From Rhizophagus irregularis (lineage: Eukaryota > Glomeromycota > Glomeromycetes > Glomerales > Glomeraceae): DNA of 64,000 nucleotides. Within the stretch, counting starts at the first letter, position 1. Each line of letters starts with the position of its first letter. The stretch lies in contig NC_089440.1 in assembly GCF_026210795.1 (NCBI RefSeq), positions 4,092,001 through 4,156,000 on the forward strand, written 5' to 3'. The notes under the pieces are model-generated. The model saw only the letters and a program-made list of their open reading frames with translations, did no database searches and was not told where the DNA came from. The position numbers and the translations under genes were made by a program. Of the stretch, positions 39,356-48,876 are shown piece after piece.

Positions 39356-41499
39356 ATTAATCTATTTAGCGGCACATTTCATAATAACTTGTTGATCGAA
39401 ACTCCAAAAAGCATAACTTAAAATTGATGATATCCAAAAATGGAATGACAAGTGTGTGATATTTATTTAATCTGGAAATTTAACAATTTATTATTATTTG
39501 TTTGTTAAATCTAAGATTTATCGATCTTTTTTGTGATTCTCGCGTTTCGTCATTATTTTTCATAACAAATTTCTTATTTCAATATATACGAGTTTGTATA
39601 AAATTAAAATGAAAGAAAAGCATAATTTTCGTGAATTTTTTTATTTATGTACACCAGATAATCCTAAAGCAAATAAAAAAGCAGTGTGTTTTTCTTGTAT
39701 AAGAAAACATACTTTACCTATTGCTATTTCTAAACCTGAATGTTTCGTATCTAATAAAGCATTATTATGCCGTAATCATCTGAAAAAATGTGAAAATTTT
39801 GCTCATGAATATCATGAGAGTGAAAGAGAAGAAATTTTATCACGTAAAGTACCTGAAGATGAGAAAAAAAATAAAACACAAGCAATAATAAATGAAAGTG
39901 AGATGGAAACTGATAAATCTACAACTGCTGCACCATCTAATTCAATTATTAAATAATCAACCTTATCAGGATATGTATCCCGGCCATTTTCTAAGAAAGA
40001 CATTCCTCATTTTGAAAATCTGGTATTACTAATGATGGTATCAAATGGTTTATCATTTACATTTCTGGAAAATAAAGAAACACAAGAAGTTTTTAGATTT
40101 ATTGCTCCAGCATTGAAACTTCCAGGACGTCATGCCATCAGTAATCGTATTCTTTCTAAATCTGCAAACCAACTATCTATATCAATTGTAGAGCAGGCAA
40201 AAGGTGATGCAATTGGTGTTACTGCAGCTTTTGACGGCTGGACAAATGTTAAACAAGAACATCTTTTTGGGGTTGTACTTATTACTTCATCTGGTAAAAC
40301 ACTAATTTGGGGAGCTAAGGATATTAGTGATCAACGATCTAAAACTGAAGATGTTAAAATGTTAATTAAAAATTTGATGAATAATGCCGAATTGAAACAA
40401 ATAAAAATCAATTGTTTTGTTTCTGATTCAGCTGGAGAATATGCTGCAGCAAGGTGAGTACAATTTTATATTATATATTTTATGGTATAGAATATTATTA
40501 ATAAAATCTTAATTTTTTGCTTTTTTAGATGTCAATTAAGAGTAGAATATCCAAGTAAGGTATTTTTACCTTGTATGGCCCATCAGATGAATTTGGTTGT
40601 AGGAGATATTTTTAAAGAATCACTTCAATACAAGCAAGTATCAAAAAATGCAGTTCGTATTGTTAGTTATTTTCACTCCTCTCCTTATTTCACTGGATTG
40701 TTAAGAAATGAACAAACTTCATGCTATGGTCAAACAATAGCATTGATAACTCCAGGGGAAACACGCTGGAATAGTTACTACTTTTGTTTTCACAGTATTT
40801 TAAAAACAGAAGCAGCATTAAAGGTGAGAATTATAATTTTGGCAAGTTGCTCAATAAATCAATAAATAAAATTTTTATACCTGTTTTATTAATTTTTTTA
40901 GACTTTAATAACAAAATGCTCTCCTGAACGTATTGGAACTCCAAGTACTTCTCGAGCTGGAGTATCTCGTCAACGTTATAGAACTAATTCAAATAATGAA
41001 AACAAATGTCTCCCTTCAGACATAATTGAAATTATTAATGATCCAGAATTTTGGATCCAACTATTTGAACTTCAAAATTTATTATTACCAACACTGGTCG
41101 AATGAAGGGCTACCGGGTAAATTTCATATACCCGATAGCCCTATTATATGTTTTCGATTTTAACCTGAATGGCAGCTGATCGATCCACCCGATTTGTGAC
41201 CGGTTCTCGGCGCAGATCAGGTATAAGTCATGTGACTTTCAGGTTAGAACATAACGGTAAAGTGCTATATGAATATCGGGAGAATTTCAGCAATCCGATA
41301 TTTCTCCGAACTATTTATAATATTAGATGTATATTTGCTACATCGAAACCCGAAACTTATTATTTATTCATTTATATATACTATATATTATTCATTTATT
41401 TATTTATTTAACATAATAACATATATATATATTTATTTTATTATTATATTTTTAAAAATTATATTCGTTAATTTATCCTATTCTATCTATCTACATTAT

Positions 41500-41551
41500 G
41501 TTGTTAATGGTTTGGAATATTATTCCAGTTGGTTCGATTCCAACAAACAAC
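41500..41551 (+). other. tRNA-like mini fold
   Basis: A perfect T-arm-like hairpin (GTTGG TTCGATT CCAAC) lies beside a second stem (TGGAAT ATT ATTCCA), and the outer strands GTTGTTA/AAACAAC pair. At about 52 nt it is too short for a normal tRNA and no D-arm or clear anticodon is present. It may be a tRNA-derived remnant (SINE-like) in the nested element. Not called as a tRNA. Confidence 0.3.
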
Positions 41552-41699
41552 TATTTTTCCCAAAGTTTTTATGCCAACTCTTCCGAACTATTGCCTACTA
41601 ATACCAAACGAATTAAGCAGAAGATGGATATTAGATTGTGGTGGATTAGGTTGATTTTGACTTGGTAAAATTGTGAGTGAAATATTATTTCGTTCTCTA

Positions 41700-44035
41700 T
41701 AAAAAAAAAGAACGTTTAGTAAACGTTCTTAACGAAAAATATTAAAAAAAATAAGTTCTGGTACCTTGTGTCAATTTCATCTTGAGCGAATTACCTACAA
41801 GAAAACGAAAAAAGTAACGTTAAAAATGTTACAAAAAAAATAGAAAAACCCTTCTATTTACCTTTCGTCCAAAGTCCAGTTCGTAATCTTGTCTGGCGTT
41901 CCTACTAAAAAAGAAAGAAACGTTAGTACGTTTCTTTAAAACAATTAAACACCATACACCGCATTATCCCATATACCTAAGTCCAGGTTCTCCCAAATTC
42001 CTAGGAGTCCGGTAATCTAAAAAAACAAAAAAAGAAACGTTAATACGTTTCTTTAACATAATTAAACACCAACGCTATACACTTCCCCATATACTTTACC
42101 GGGTTCTTCCAAATTCCTAGGAGTCCGGTAACCTAAAAAAATGAAAAAAAAGAAACGTTAATACGTTTCTTTAATATAATTAACGCTATACACTCCTCCC
42201 ATATATTTTACCGGATTCTTCCAAGTCCGGTAACCTAAGAAAATGAAAAAAGAAACGTTAGTACGTTTCTTTAACACAATCAAACGTCATACGCCACCCA
42301 TATATTATACCGAGACTTCCAAGTTCCTAGGAGTCCGGTAACCTAAAAAATTGAAAAAAGAACGTTGATACGTTTCTTTAACAGCCCCCATATATCTAAA
42401 TCCGATTTATTGAAAAAAAAATATTTAGTTTCGACAAAAAAACTTACCGAATTTAAATACCGAGCTCAACAAATCCTACAAAAAAAAGAAAAAGAAACGT
42501 TAAAACGTTTCTTAATAAAAAAAATAAAGTTTCGTAACGATTTTCGTTACGAAACTTACCATTTCGACCTTAGAGTACCGGAGCGGCGGAGCCTACAGAT
42601 TCTACAAAAAAAAAAATAATAAGAACGTTAAAAACGTTCTTTGAAAAATAAAAAAAATATTGAAAGTTTGAAACTTACCCTCTCTTAGGCCTTAGCATCC
42701 CAGTCCGGTATAAAAGTCGAAGGGAGCCTACAAAAATAAATAAAGAAACATTAGTAACGTTTCTTTAAAAAAAAAATAAAAAAAAAGAATCGAAGTTTCA
42801 AAACGAAACTTCGAAACCTAACCGAAATCCAATATCCAGAGAGTATCTACAAAAAAAAGAAGAAACGTTAATATAACGTTTCTTACAAAAAAAAGAATAA
42901 AAAAAAGATTGTTTTGCAACGTTTAAACTTACCGTTTCGAAACACCGAGCCGAACACTTCGAACCTACAAAAAAGAGAGAAACGTTAATATAACGTTTCT
43001 CAAAGAAAAAAATTTTTTAAGTTTCGTAACGTAACTAAACGTCGCGAAACTCACCGTCATTTTGAATTTCACAAGGCCGAAATACTTGAACCTACAAAAA
43101 AAAAGAGAGAAACGTTAATATAACGTTTCTTACAAAAAAAAATAAATAAAAAATAAGTTTCGCGTTGTGAAACTTACCATTCGAGGTTTGCCATTTCGAA
43201 GCTCCCCACTTGAACCTACAGAAAAAAAGGAAACGTCAGAATAACGTTTCTCAAACTCTCCAAAGAAAAAAAAATTGTAAGTTTCGCAAGCGCTGCGAAA
43301 CTTACCGTTCGTTTCGTTGAAAAATGAAAAAAGATATTTCGAAGTATACTTGAAGTATATCTTCGAAATGTCAAATTTAATTTCGTCCGTCTAAGGAGCC
43401 GCCCAAAAGAAACCGAACCTAAAAGAAAAAAAAACGAAACGTTAATAAACGTTTCGTTGAAAAAAAACAAAAAAAAAATATATTTCGAAGTATACTTCAA
43501 GTATACCTTCGAAATGTCGAATAAGGAGCCGCCCAAAGAAGTCGAACCTAAAAAAGCAAAAAAAACGAAGCGTTAATAAACGTTTCGTTGAAAAAAAAAA
43601 ACCCAAAAAAGAAAGACATTTTGAAGTATATATACCTTCAAAATGTCTTATTGATTTCCGTCCGTCCAAGAAGCCAAGAAGCCGCCCAAAGAAGCCGAAC
43701 CTAAAAGAAAAAAGAAACGAAACGTTAATAAACGTTTCGTTAGTCGAAAAAAACAAAAAAATAATTATTTCGAAGTATACTCGAAGTATACCTTCGAAAT
43801 ATCGAGTTCCGTCTCAAGGAGCTGCCCAGCCGAACCTAAAAAAGCAAAAAAAACGAAGCGTTAATAAACGTTTCGCTAGTCGAAAAAATAAAAAAATAAA
43901 TTATTTCGAAGAAGTATACCTTCGAAATGTCGAATTCCGAACCTATACCTTCGGCGTTCTGGACCTAAAAAATAAAAAAGAATATTAGTGCTAACGTTCA
44001 TTAAAACAAATAAAAAAAAATTTTTTGCTTACTCC
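41700..44035 (-). repeat. Array of about 19 hairpin units with splice-site borders (micro-exon-like)
   Basis: Units of about 100-150 bp each contain a short inverted repeat, e.g. AGAAACGTTA ATA TAACGTTTCT. On the minus strand each is followed by a T-rich tract ending TTTTAG or TTTTTGTAG, then a 24-65 nt GC-richer piece usually starting GTT(C), then G|GTAAGT, GGTATAC or a similar donor. Examples of exon-like pieces: 43178-43215, 43055-43091, 42933-42964, 42823-42846, 42679-42727, 42560-42592, 42448-42475, with intron-like gaps of 84-95 nt. Three unit classes are visible: 41850-42395 (shared CTAGGAGTCCGGTAAC), 42440-43310 (GTTTCG inverted repeat at the donor) and 43316-43970 (shared AAGGAGCCGCCCAAAGAAG). 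Stem variants keep pairing. No transcript evidence is available. Confidence 0.75.
42679..43970 (-). other. Predicted spliced reading frame through micro-exons
   Basis: Joining the minus-strand pieces 43918-43962, 43790-43835 (approximately), 43636-43700, 43507-43547, 43306-43418, 43178-43215, 43055-43091, 42933-42964, 42823-42846 and 42679-42727 at their GT-AG borders keeps one frame open except for a single TGA. That TGA lies in 43636-43700, where sister exons read CGA (a CpG to TpG change). From 43547 the frame runs for roughly 105 codons without a stop to a TAA inside 42679-42727, and includes GSFEMANLEWFKYFG. Several exons encode variants of FGRLL and RHFE. No known domain is recognised. 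At least one sister unit (about 43360) lacks its donor GT. Hypothetical. Confidence 0.4.
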
Positions 44036-45936
44036 GGAAGACTGGAACTAATTTAGATACCGGTATATGTCTTCGGCTTCCTTAAAGTCTCCAAGAGTCC
44101 GGCGTTTCCTTCAAAAGAAAAGAAGTCCGGAGACTACTAAAGTGAAACTTTTTAATCCGTTTCTGCATGTTGCAGATTATATTCCGAACGTTGGACGAGC
44201 TTGCCAGAAGTTAGAAATTTGATTTCGAGTTAAATATTTGGTTCTTCAAAAGGTGTGATAAAAATTTATTTATTTAAAGTATTGTAAGAAAAAAGTTAAA
44301 AAAAAATTAACTTTAAAGTGTAAAAAAAAAAAGTTTATCAATTAAAAAAAAGATCGAAGATTTTTGTGGGAATAGAAATAATTACATGCCGTAAATTATT
44401 CCAATGACCTATCAGACTACTGATAGGTATAATAAAATTTTCTGATATTTTAATGATATGTCTTTAAAAAATCAGATTTTTTTCATAAAATATTATTAAA
44501 CATTTCGGATTACCGATACTTGTAAATGTTTAATATTGCCTATCATGCCATATCGGGTTTCTGATTATTTCCTGATATTTGACCAATACGTTATTACCCG
44601 ATATTTCATCATTTGACCAGTGGCAATATGCAGCGCATTAAATAAATTACAAAAGGATATTGCGCGCCTATATGAAATTGCACACTGCTTTGGTTGGATA
44701 ATTAAAATATTTTCTTCTCACAAAAACGTAGAATTTGGTAATTGCATGATAGCAAGATTAGAATCACGCTGGGCACAGTGGGAACAGCCATTACTATTAC
44801 TTTCAATTGTTCTTCATCCAAAATATCGAGTTTCAAAATTTAATTCTTCTGCTAAAAATATTTCTTATACACATTTTGGACAATGGCTTATATATTACTA
44901 TCAAGCATGGTTTAATGAAACACCAAAAAGAATCCTTCGTGATTATTTATCATATCAACGTGAGCTTTTTCCTTTTAATTCTGAAACTTATAATCAGTTT
45001 GAAGAAAATATTATTGATTTCTGGGAATCTGCCAAAGGATTGGCACCTGAACTCTCAAAATTAGCTTTACATCTTTTTGGGATCTGCGTTAATGCAGCTT
45101 CAGTGGAACGTCTTTGGTCAAATATGGGTTTTTTACATTCAACCCGCCGAAATAAATTATATGTAAGTGTATTTTACCAAAATTTATATTATGCAAAATC
45201 ACATTAACAAAAGATTATACATTTTTAATTTTGTAGCATAAGAAAGTTTTGGCTATGGCTCAATTGCGAAGTGATATATTATGTAAAAGAAAACGTGATG
45301 ATATAGAAATTTCTGAACGACAATATAAACGATTACATATTGCTGAACCAATCCAAGAATACCAATCAGATGAAGAAGACACAAATGATAATGAGTTCAC
45401 ATTTAATGCTTTTAACGATAGTGATACTGAAGAACTAGAAGAAACTTCTGTTATTGATGAATGTAATGTTAATGATACCTTTGAAAAAACTAATAATAGT
45501 GATAATATTAATTCTGAACAATGGACTAAAATAATTGAAGATTGGATTAAAATGGTTAATGCAGAAATTAATATAAATAATACAGAAGTTATAGGCGAAG
45601 AAACATATGAATTTGAAATAGGTGGACAAAGTATTCATCCAGCAGATAATCCATTGGCTAAATGGAAGTTACTTGATTTGTTTAATGAGACTTTAGAAGC
45701 TCCAGTTAATATGTTTTAATAATAAATTGTGAATTTGTGATTAAGTAATTTTTACTTTTATTAAATAATACGCTATAATAAAGATTTATTATATTAAATA
45801 ATTTTGGCCGGCATTACAGCTCACATGACATAATTTCAAATGACATAATATTGTCATTTACTCACTGAAATGACATAATGATACGTGACATGTCACTAAT
45901 GTCATTTGTGTCATTTAATATCACTTCACAACACTG

Positions 45937-45944
45937 CCCTGAAG
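45937..45944. repeat. Target-site duplication CCCTGAAG (right)
   Basis: Right copy of the hAT 8-bp duplication, identical to 39175-39182. Confidence 0.95.
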
Positions 45945-46500
45945 ATATTTCATCAATTTCACGAAACTGTTTGTGCTTTAACTCTTTAAGTGTTAACTCT
46001 TGAACGGGCAATTTTTCAGAGCCTTCATTGCTATCCTTAATTAAACGTCGCACCTTATATGTTCCACCTTTTTGCAAGATATCATGAGCCATCATTTCAA
46101 CGAGTTTGCTGGCTAATGGACTACCAGCAATCTTTGCAAAATTTTTGATTACATTAACAATTATATCTTTTGTATTCTTTTCATAGTGATCATATAAAGC
46201 CTTACATATTTCTGGTGAAGTAATAACATATTGTTTATCTTTAAAATTAGAATGGGTAAATATGTATGGCTTTTTTGGAATAATTATCTTTAAAAATTAA
46301 TCGTATTATACCATATTATCAAATTACAATCTGTCATCCCCGTCAAACACGTTGTTTGCCAAATTCATGCCATGAATAGTATGAGATTTGCCTTCATTTA
46401 ACTGTTAATAGATGAAATCTGCTAAAAAATACCAATGAGTTATATAGAAAGCCAGATATAGTGAAAAGTGTGTTTTGCCAATGCCAAGTACTAATCCAAT
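45945..46500 (-). pseudogene. Crinkler (CRN)-like gene, central part
   Basis: Read on the minus strand from about 46497, the frame has a P-loop-like G(x4)GKT word (LGIGKT) followed by HFSLYLAFYI, as in the NTPase domain of CRN/RHS-type proteins. After a stop and a degenerate stretch, from about 46290 a clean frame runs through YIFTHSNFKDKQYVITSPE, then SPLASKLVEMMAH and GGTYKVRRLI (the family's LAS...E..AH..L..GG.F.VR pattern) to EIDEISSG, where the hAT target duplication begins. The order is right for one minus-strand gene continuing at 39174. A frameshift before the P-loop and stop codons mark it as decayed before or after the hAT entry. Family call from pattern memory. Confidence 0.6.
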
Positions 46501-46617
46501 TATAATACATCCTTTTTTTCTGTCATTTTTTCTTTACTAATAGTATGATTATTTCCAATCTCTTCAACCATCTGCAAGTATGAAGTCTTTATTAGTATTA
46601 TATTTTGTATTGATATA

Positions 46618-46927
46618 CTATAGACAGGACCCCAGACATTACATATACAACTCAGTGGCAACTTTTTCGCAGATTGACCTAAATTTCGCAAAAAAAAAAT
46701 CAGTTTTTTTGTGATTATCTTGGCATCCAGTAGTCCAATTTGTACAAACTTTTTTTTGTTTTGTAGCTCTCATCGAGCTCTACAAAATAAAGAAACTCTG
46801 CATGAATCGGATCACTGGATACTGAGATAATCGCAAAAAAGGAAAATAATAAAAGAGCAAATTGGGCCTTTTTTGGCAAAAAGTCAGTTGTGGGTTCTAT
46901 AAGAGATGTCCAGGGTCCTCTATAGAC
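46618..46927. mobile_element. 310-bp foldback MITE
   Basis: TA dinucleotides flank an element whose halves are inverted copies along nearly the whole length. Left start CTATAGACAGGACCCCAGACA pairs with the right end (reverse complement GTCTATAGAGGACCCTGGACA); GATTATCTTGGCATCCAGT pairs with ACTGGATACTGAGATAATC; the centre is GTAGCTC tcatc GAGCTCTAC. It has no coding capacity and would fold into one long hairpin. It sits within the upstream part of the Crinkler-like pseudogene. A Tc1/mariner-type MITE is likely from the TA target; the family is not determined. Confidence 0.8.
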
Positions 46928-47118
46928 TATTCCTTTTGGTAAATTACAGAAGCAAAGGAATTTTGCCAGTAGTCTGGGCTTCTTATTTCTATCATCCTTC
47001 TTTTCTTCAAATCTATTGTAATATTCTCTATTACAGATTTACTACTATTATCATATTTTTTTTTTATGCCTTCAGCATATTTGGTAAGTTTATTAAAATT
47101 TATATATAAAGAATACAT
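46928..47118 (-). pseudogene. Possible upstream piece of the Crinkler-like gene (weak)
   Basis: A minus-strand frame reads NKLTKYAEGIKKKYDN and IEIRSPDYWQNSFASVIYQK up to the MITE border. Beyond the MITE the same frame would give only a few more codons before a possible intron and MVEEIGNNHTISKEK, which leads to the P-loop piece. Colinearity supports one gene, but I cannot identify this segment independently. Confidence 0.4.
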
Positions 47119-48211
47119 AATGATTAATTAAACTAAATCCTAATCTAAGTAACTACCAAACTACTTATCATACACAAAAAAGCATCTCATATACTGTATA
47201 TACTACTAAGTAGAATTTAGATTCAAAGGGTAAGAACTGCTTGACTATCAATCTATCTTAAAGCAATATTCTCCATTTTTTATATCCATTTGGAATTTCA
47301 TAAAACCTACTATGCTGCTAAAACAAAATAATATCCTGCTATACCATTATAGACCAACTATAAATATATAATTCAGTTAGTAAATTCCTTCTATAATCCT
47401 TAAAGTATTTTTTCATACAATAAGTCATTAGCAAAATGGCAAGTTGGCTAACTTAAAGTTGCATTTAAATTGCAAAAGCCATTTAACTTTCTTAGATTAT
47501 ATATTAATAAAGTGGTATTCCAATAGTATATAAAATACTTCTACTTACTTAAAAATTTCCCTTTACTGAATACTATCTACTATTGATATGACATATTCTA
47601 AAGAATTAAGTATAAAAAGTTGGTATGATAGATACACTTAGAATCTACTAACTACTTTTGAAGGGTAATACTAAAGATTTTAAGAAGATTTTTTCCATTA
47701 ATATTACATTCAGTGATCTATTCAAGATCAATAATATTTGTATATTTGGTCAAGTGTGATATTTTTAAAGCTATAAATTTTAAAAAATAAAATTAGTATT
47801 TTTCTGCTAAAAAAATGGACATAATAATCATTGGAAAGAATTCCTTTTTTTCAATATTTAATAACAACATTATTTCAATAAATAAAATATTATTTTGTTG
47901 ATTGTATAGCTGTAATAAATTATTTAATTATATACTTTTTACCAAACAATTCCCTATATATTCTTTCTTTTAAGACCAATAGTCAAAACAAATTAATTTT
48001 ATTTAAATAAAGTTTAATTTAGTAAAAATATGTGAAAACTTGAAAGTAATTTATAGAAATGAAGTAGAAAATGAAATTAAATAAAAATTAATAATAATAT
48101 ATATATATATATATTTTTAAATGATTTATATATGCTTTATTGATATTAAGTAGTAATAATATATATTAAAAATAATTCTAATTTAATGAAATAGAAGAGA
48201 ATGTGAAACTA
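47119..48211. other. AT-rich DNA without genes
   Basis: No coding, RNA or clear element is seen. It consists of AT microsatellites and short words. Confidence 0.5.
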
Positions 48212-48876
48212 CAGTCAACTTTTAATATAACGAAGTCAGCGTCTGGACTGATCAGGTCTTTATTATAGGAATATTCGTTAATATGATGGGAAAATCTGGT
48301 ATAACCCAGAAAATTTTTGTATATTATGGTATATTGTCATATAATAATTGTATCTTATAATGCAAAGATGCAAGTTACACAAAATATCTTCGTTATATTG
48401 AAAAAAAATTTGTTATAAAAGAAAATTCGTTATTAAAAGGGGCATTTTTCATATACGGTTTATAAAATTTACTTCGTTAAATGGTATACTGCATTTAATT
48501 ACCGTATAGCGCTACATAAAACACCCTCGGTGTAATTCAAGAAACCCCGCTTAGATTGTATAGTACCCGGGGGTGTTATGTGAGGAGGGGGGTACTATAA
48601 TAGGGGGATACATTGAAAGGGGGGTACTAATCATGTGATAATATACTGGTAATCTTAAAAAGTAATAAAAAATTCAAAAACTTTCAAGCGTAAAATTAAT
48701 TTAATTTATTGCAAATGAGAATTCTGTGTCGTTAATAATTACCAGACAAATCTTTTTATCAGATGACCTACAGGGTAGCAAAATTTTGAAAAGTGCAATA
48801 AAATGGTCATGAAATTTGATCACGTCAGTATTCTTCGCGTTCTTACAAATTTTCATTTCTTCATTTCATTCATAAA

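Larger units (their letters stand above)
41092..44622. mobile_element. Nested non-autonomous CACTG-ended transposon
   Basis: Left end CACTGGTCGAATGAAG and reverse-complemented right end CACTGGTCAAATGATG agree over 15 of 16 shown bases or nearly so. The flanks are CCAA on the left and GCAA on the right, so a 3-bp CAA duplication (or 4 bp with one change) is likely, in line with CACTA-type elements, though the superfamily is not certain. Subterminal DNA has further inverted words, e.g. GGGCTA.CGGGTA...TACCCGATAGCCC near 41106-41143. No transposase is encoded. The centre is the hairpin/mini-exon array (41700-44035). Insertion is inside hAT transposase exon 3. Confidence 0.8.
39594..45719 (+). 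pseudogene. hAT transposase gene, disrupted
   Basis: Exons by splice reading: 39594..40453, 40529..40823, 40902..41091, then (after the nested element) 44623..45162 and 45237..45719. Introns are GT-AG. The N-terminus has a Cys/His zinc-binding-like region (CFSC, then CRNHLKKC). The RNase-H-like core includes AAFDGWTNVKQ and CMAHQMNLVVGD, then GETRWNSYYF. The C-terminus has the hAT dimerisation motif (GICVNAASVERLWSNMGF). Defects: an in-frame TAA at 39954 (compatible with CAA to TAA) and the 3.5-kb insertion after codon CCA at 41090. If that insertion and one copy of the CAA target are removed, the frame continues LLLP-ICSALNKLQ, as expected for the family. The last 140 residues are acidic. 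Otherwise well preserved, so probably recently active. Confidence 0.9.
39183..45936. mobile_element. hAT transposon (with nested insertion)
   Basis: Bounded by a perfect 8-bp duplication. The left end begins CAGTGATGTTAAATGAC; the reverse complement of the right end begins CAGTGTTGTGAAGTGAT, the CAG.G-type hAT terminus. Within about 170 bp of the left end and 115 bp of the right end, the word AAATGACA/TGTCATTT recurs many times in both orientations, typical of subterminal transposase-binding repeats. It encodes a five-exon hAT transposase and has been invaded by a 3.5-kb CACTG-ended element. Without that insertion the element would be about 3.2 kb. It lies inside a Crinkler-like pseudogene. 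Confidence 0.93.

Noticed and set aside
41500-41551. tRNA gene
   Set aside because: Too short and lacks a D-arm and anticodon loop, despite a perfect T-arm.
41169-41601. Two plus-strand frames in the nested element's left arm
   Set aside because: One starts in subterminal repeats and both end in TATA/TTTA simple sequence; no domain is recognisable and there is no splice support.
42365-42619. Plus-strand frame rich in Lys/Arg
   Set aside because: It crosses three array units in the direction opposite to the splice signals, so it is a shadow of A-rich tracts.
43216-43756. Long overlapping minus-strand frames
   Set aside because: They read through the intron-like parts of the array (FFFF and RRYTSS stretches). 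Only the spliced reading is considered, and that as a hypothesis.
41700-44035. CRISPR-like appearance (palindromic repeats with varied spacers)
   Set aside because: The genes are eukaryotic, the repeats vary in sequence and spacing, units share the spacer-like pieces too, and no cas-type gene exists. Splice-like borders explain the layout better.
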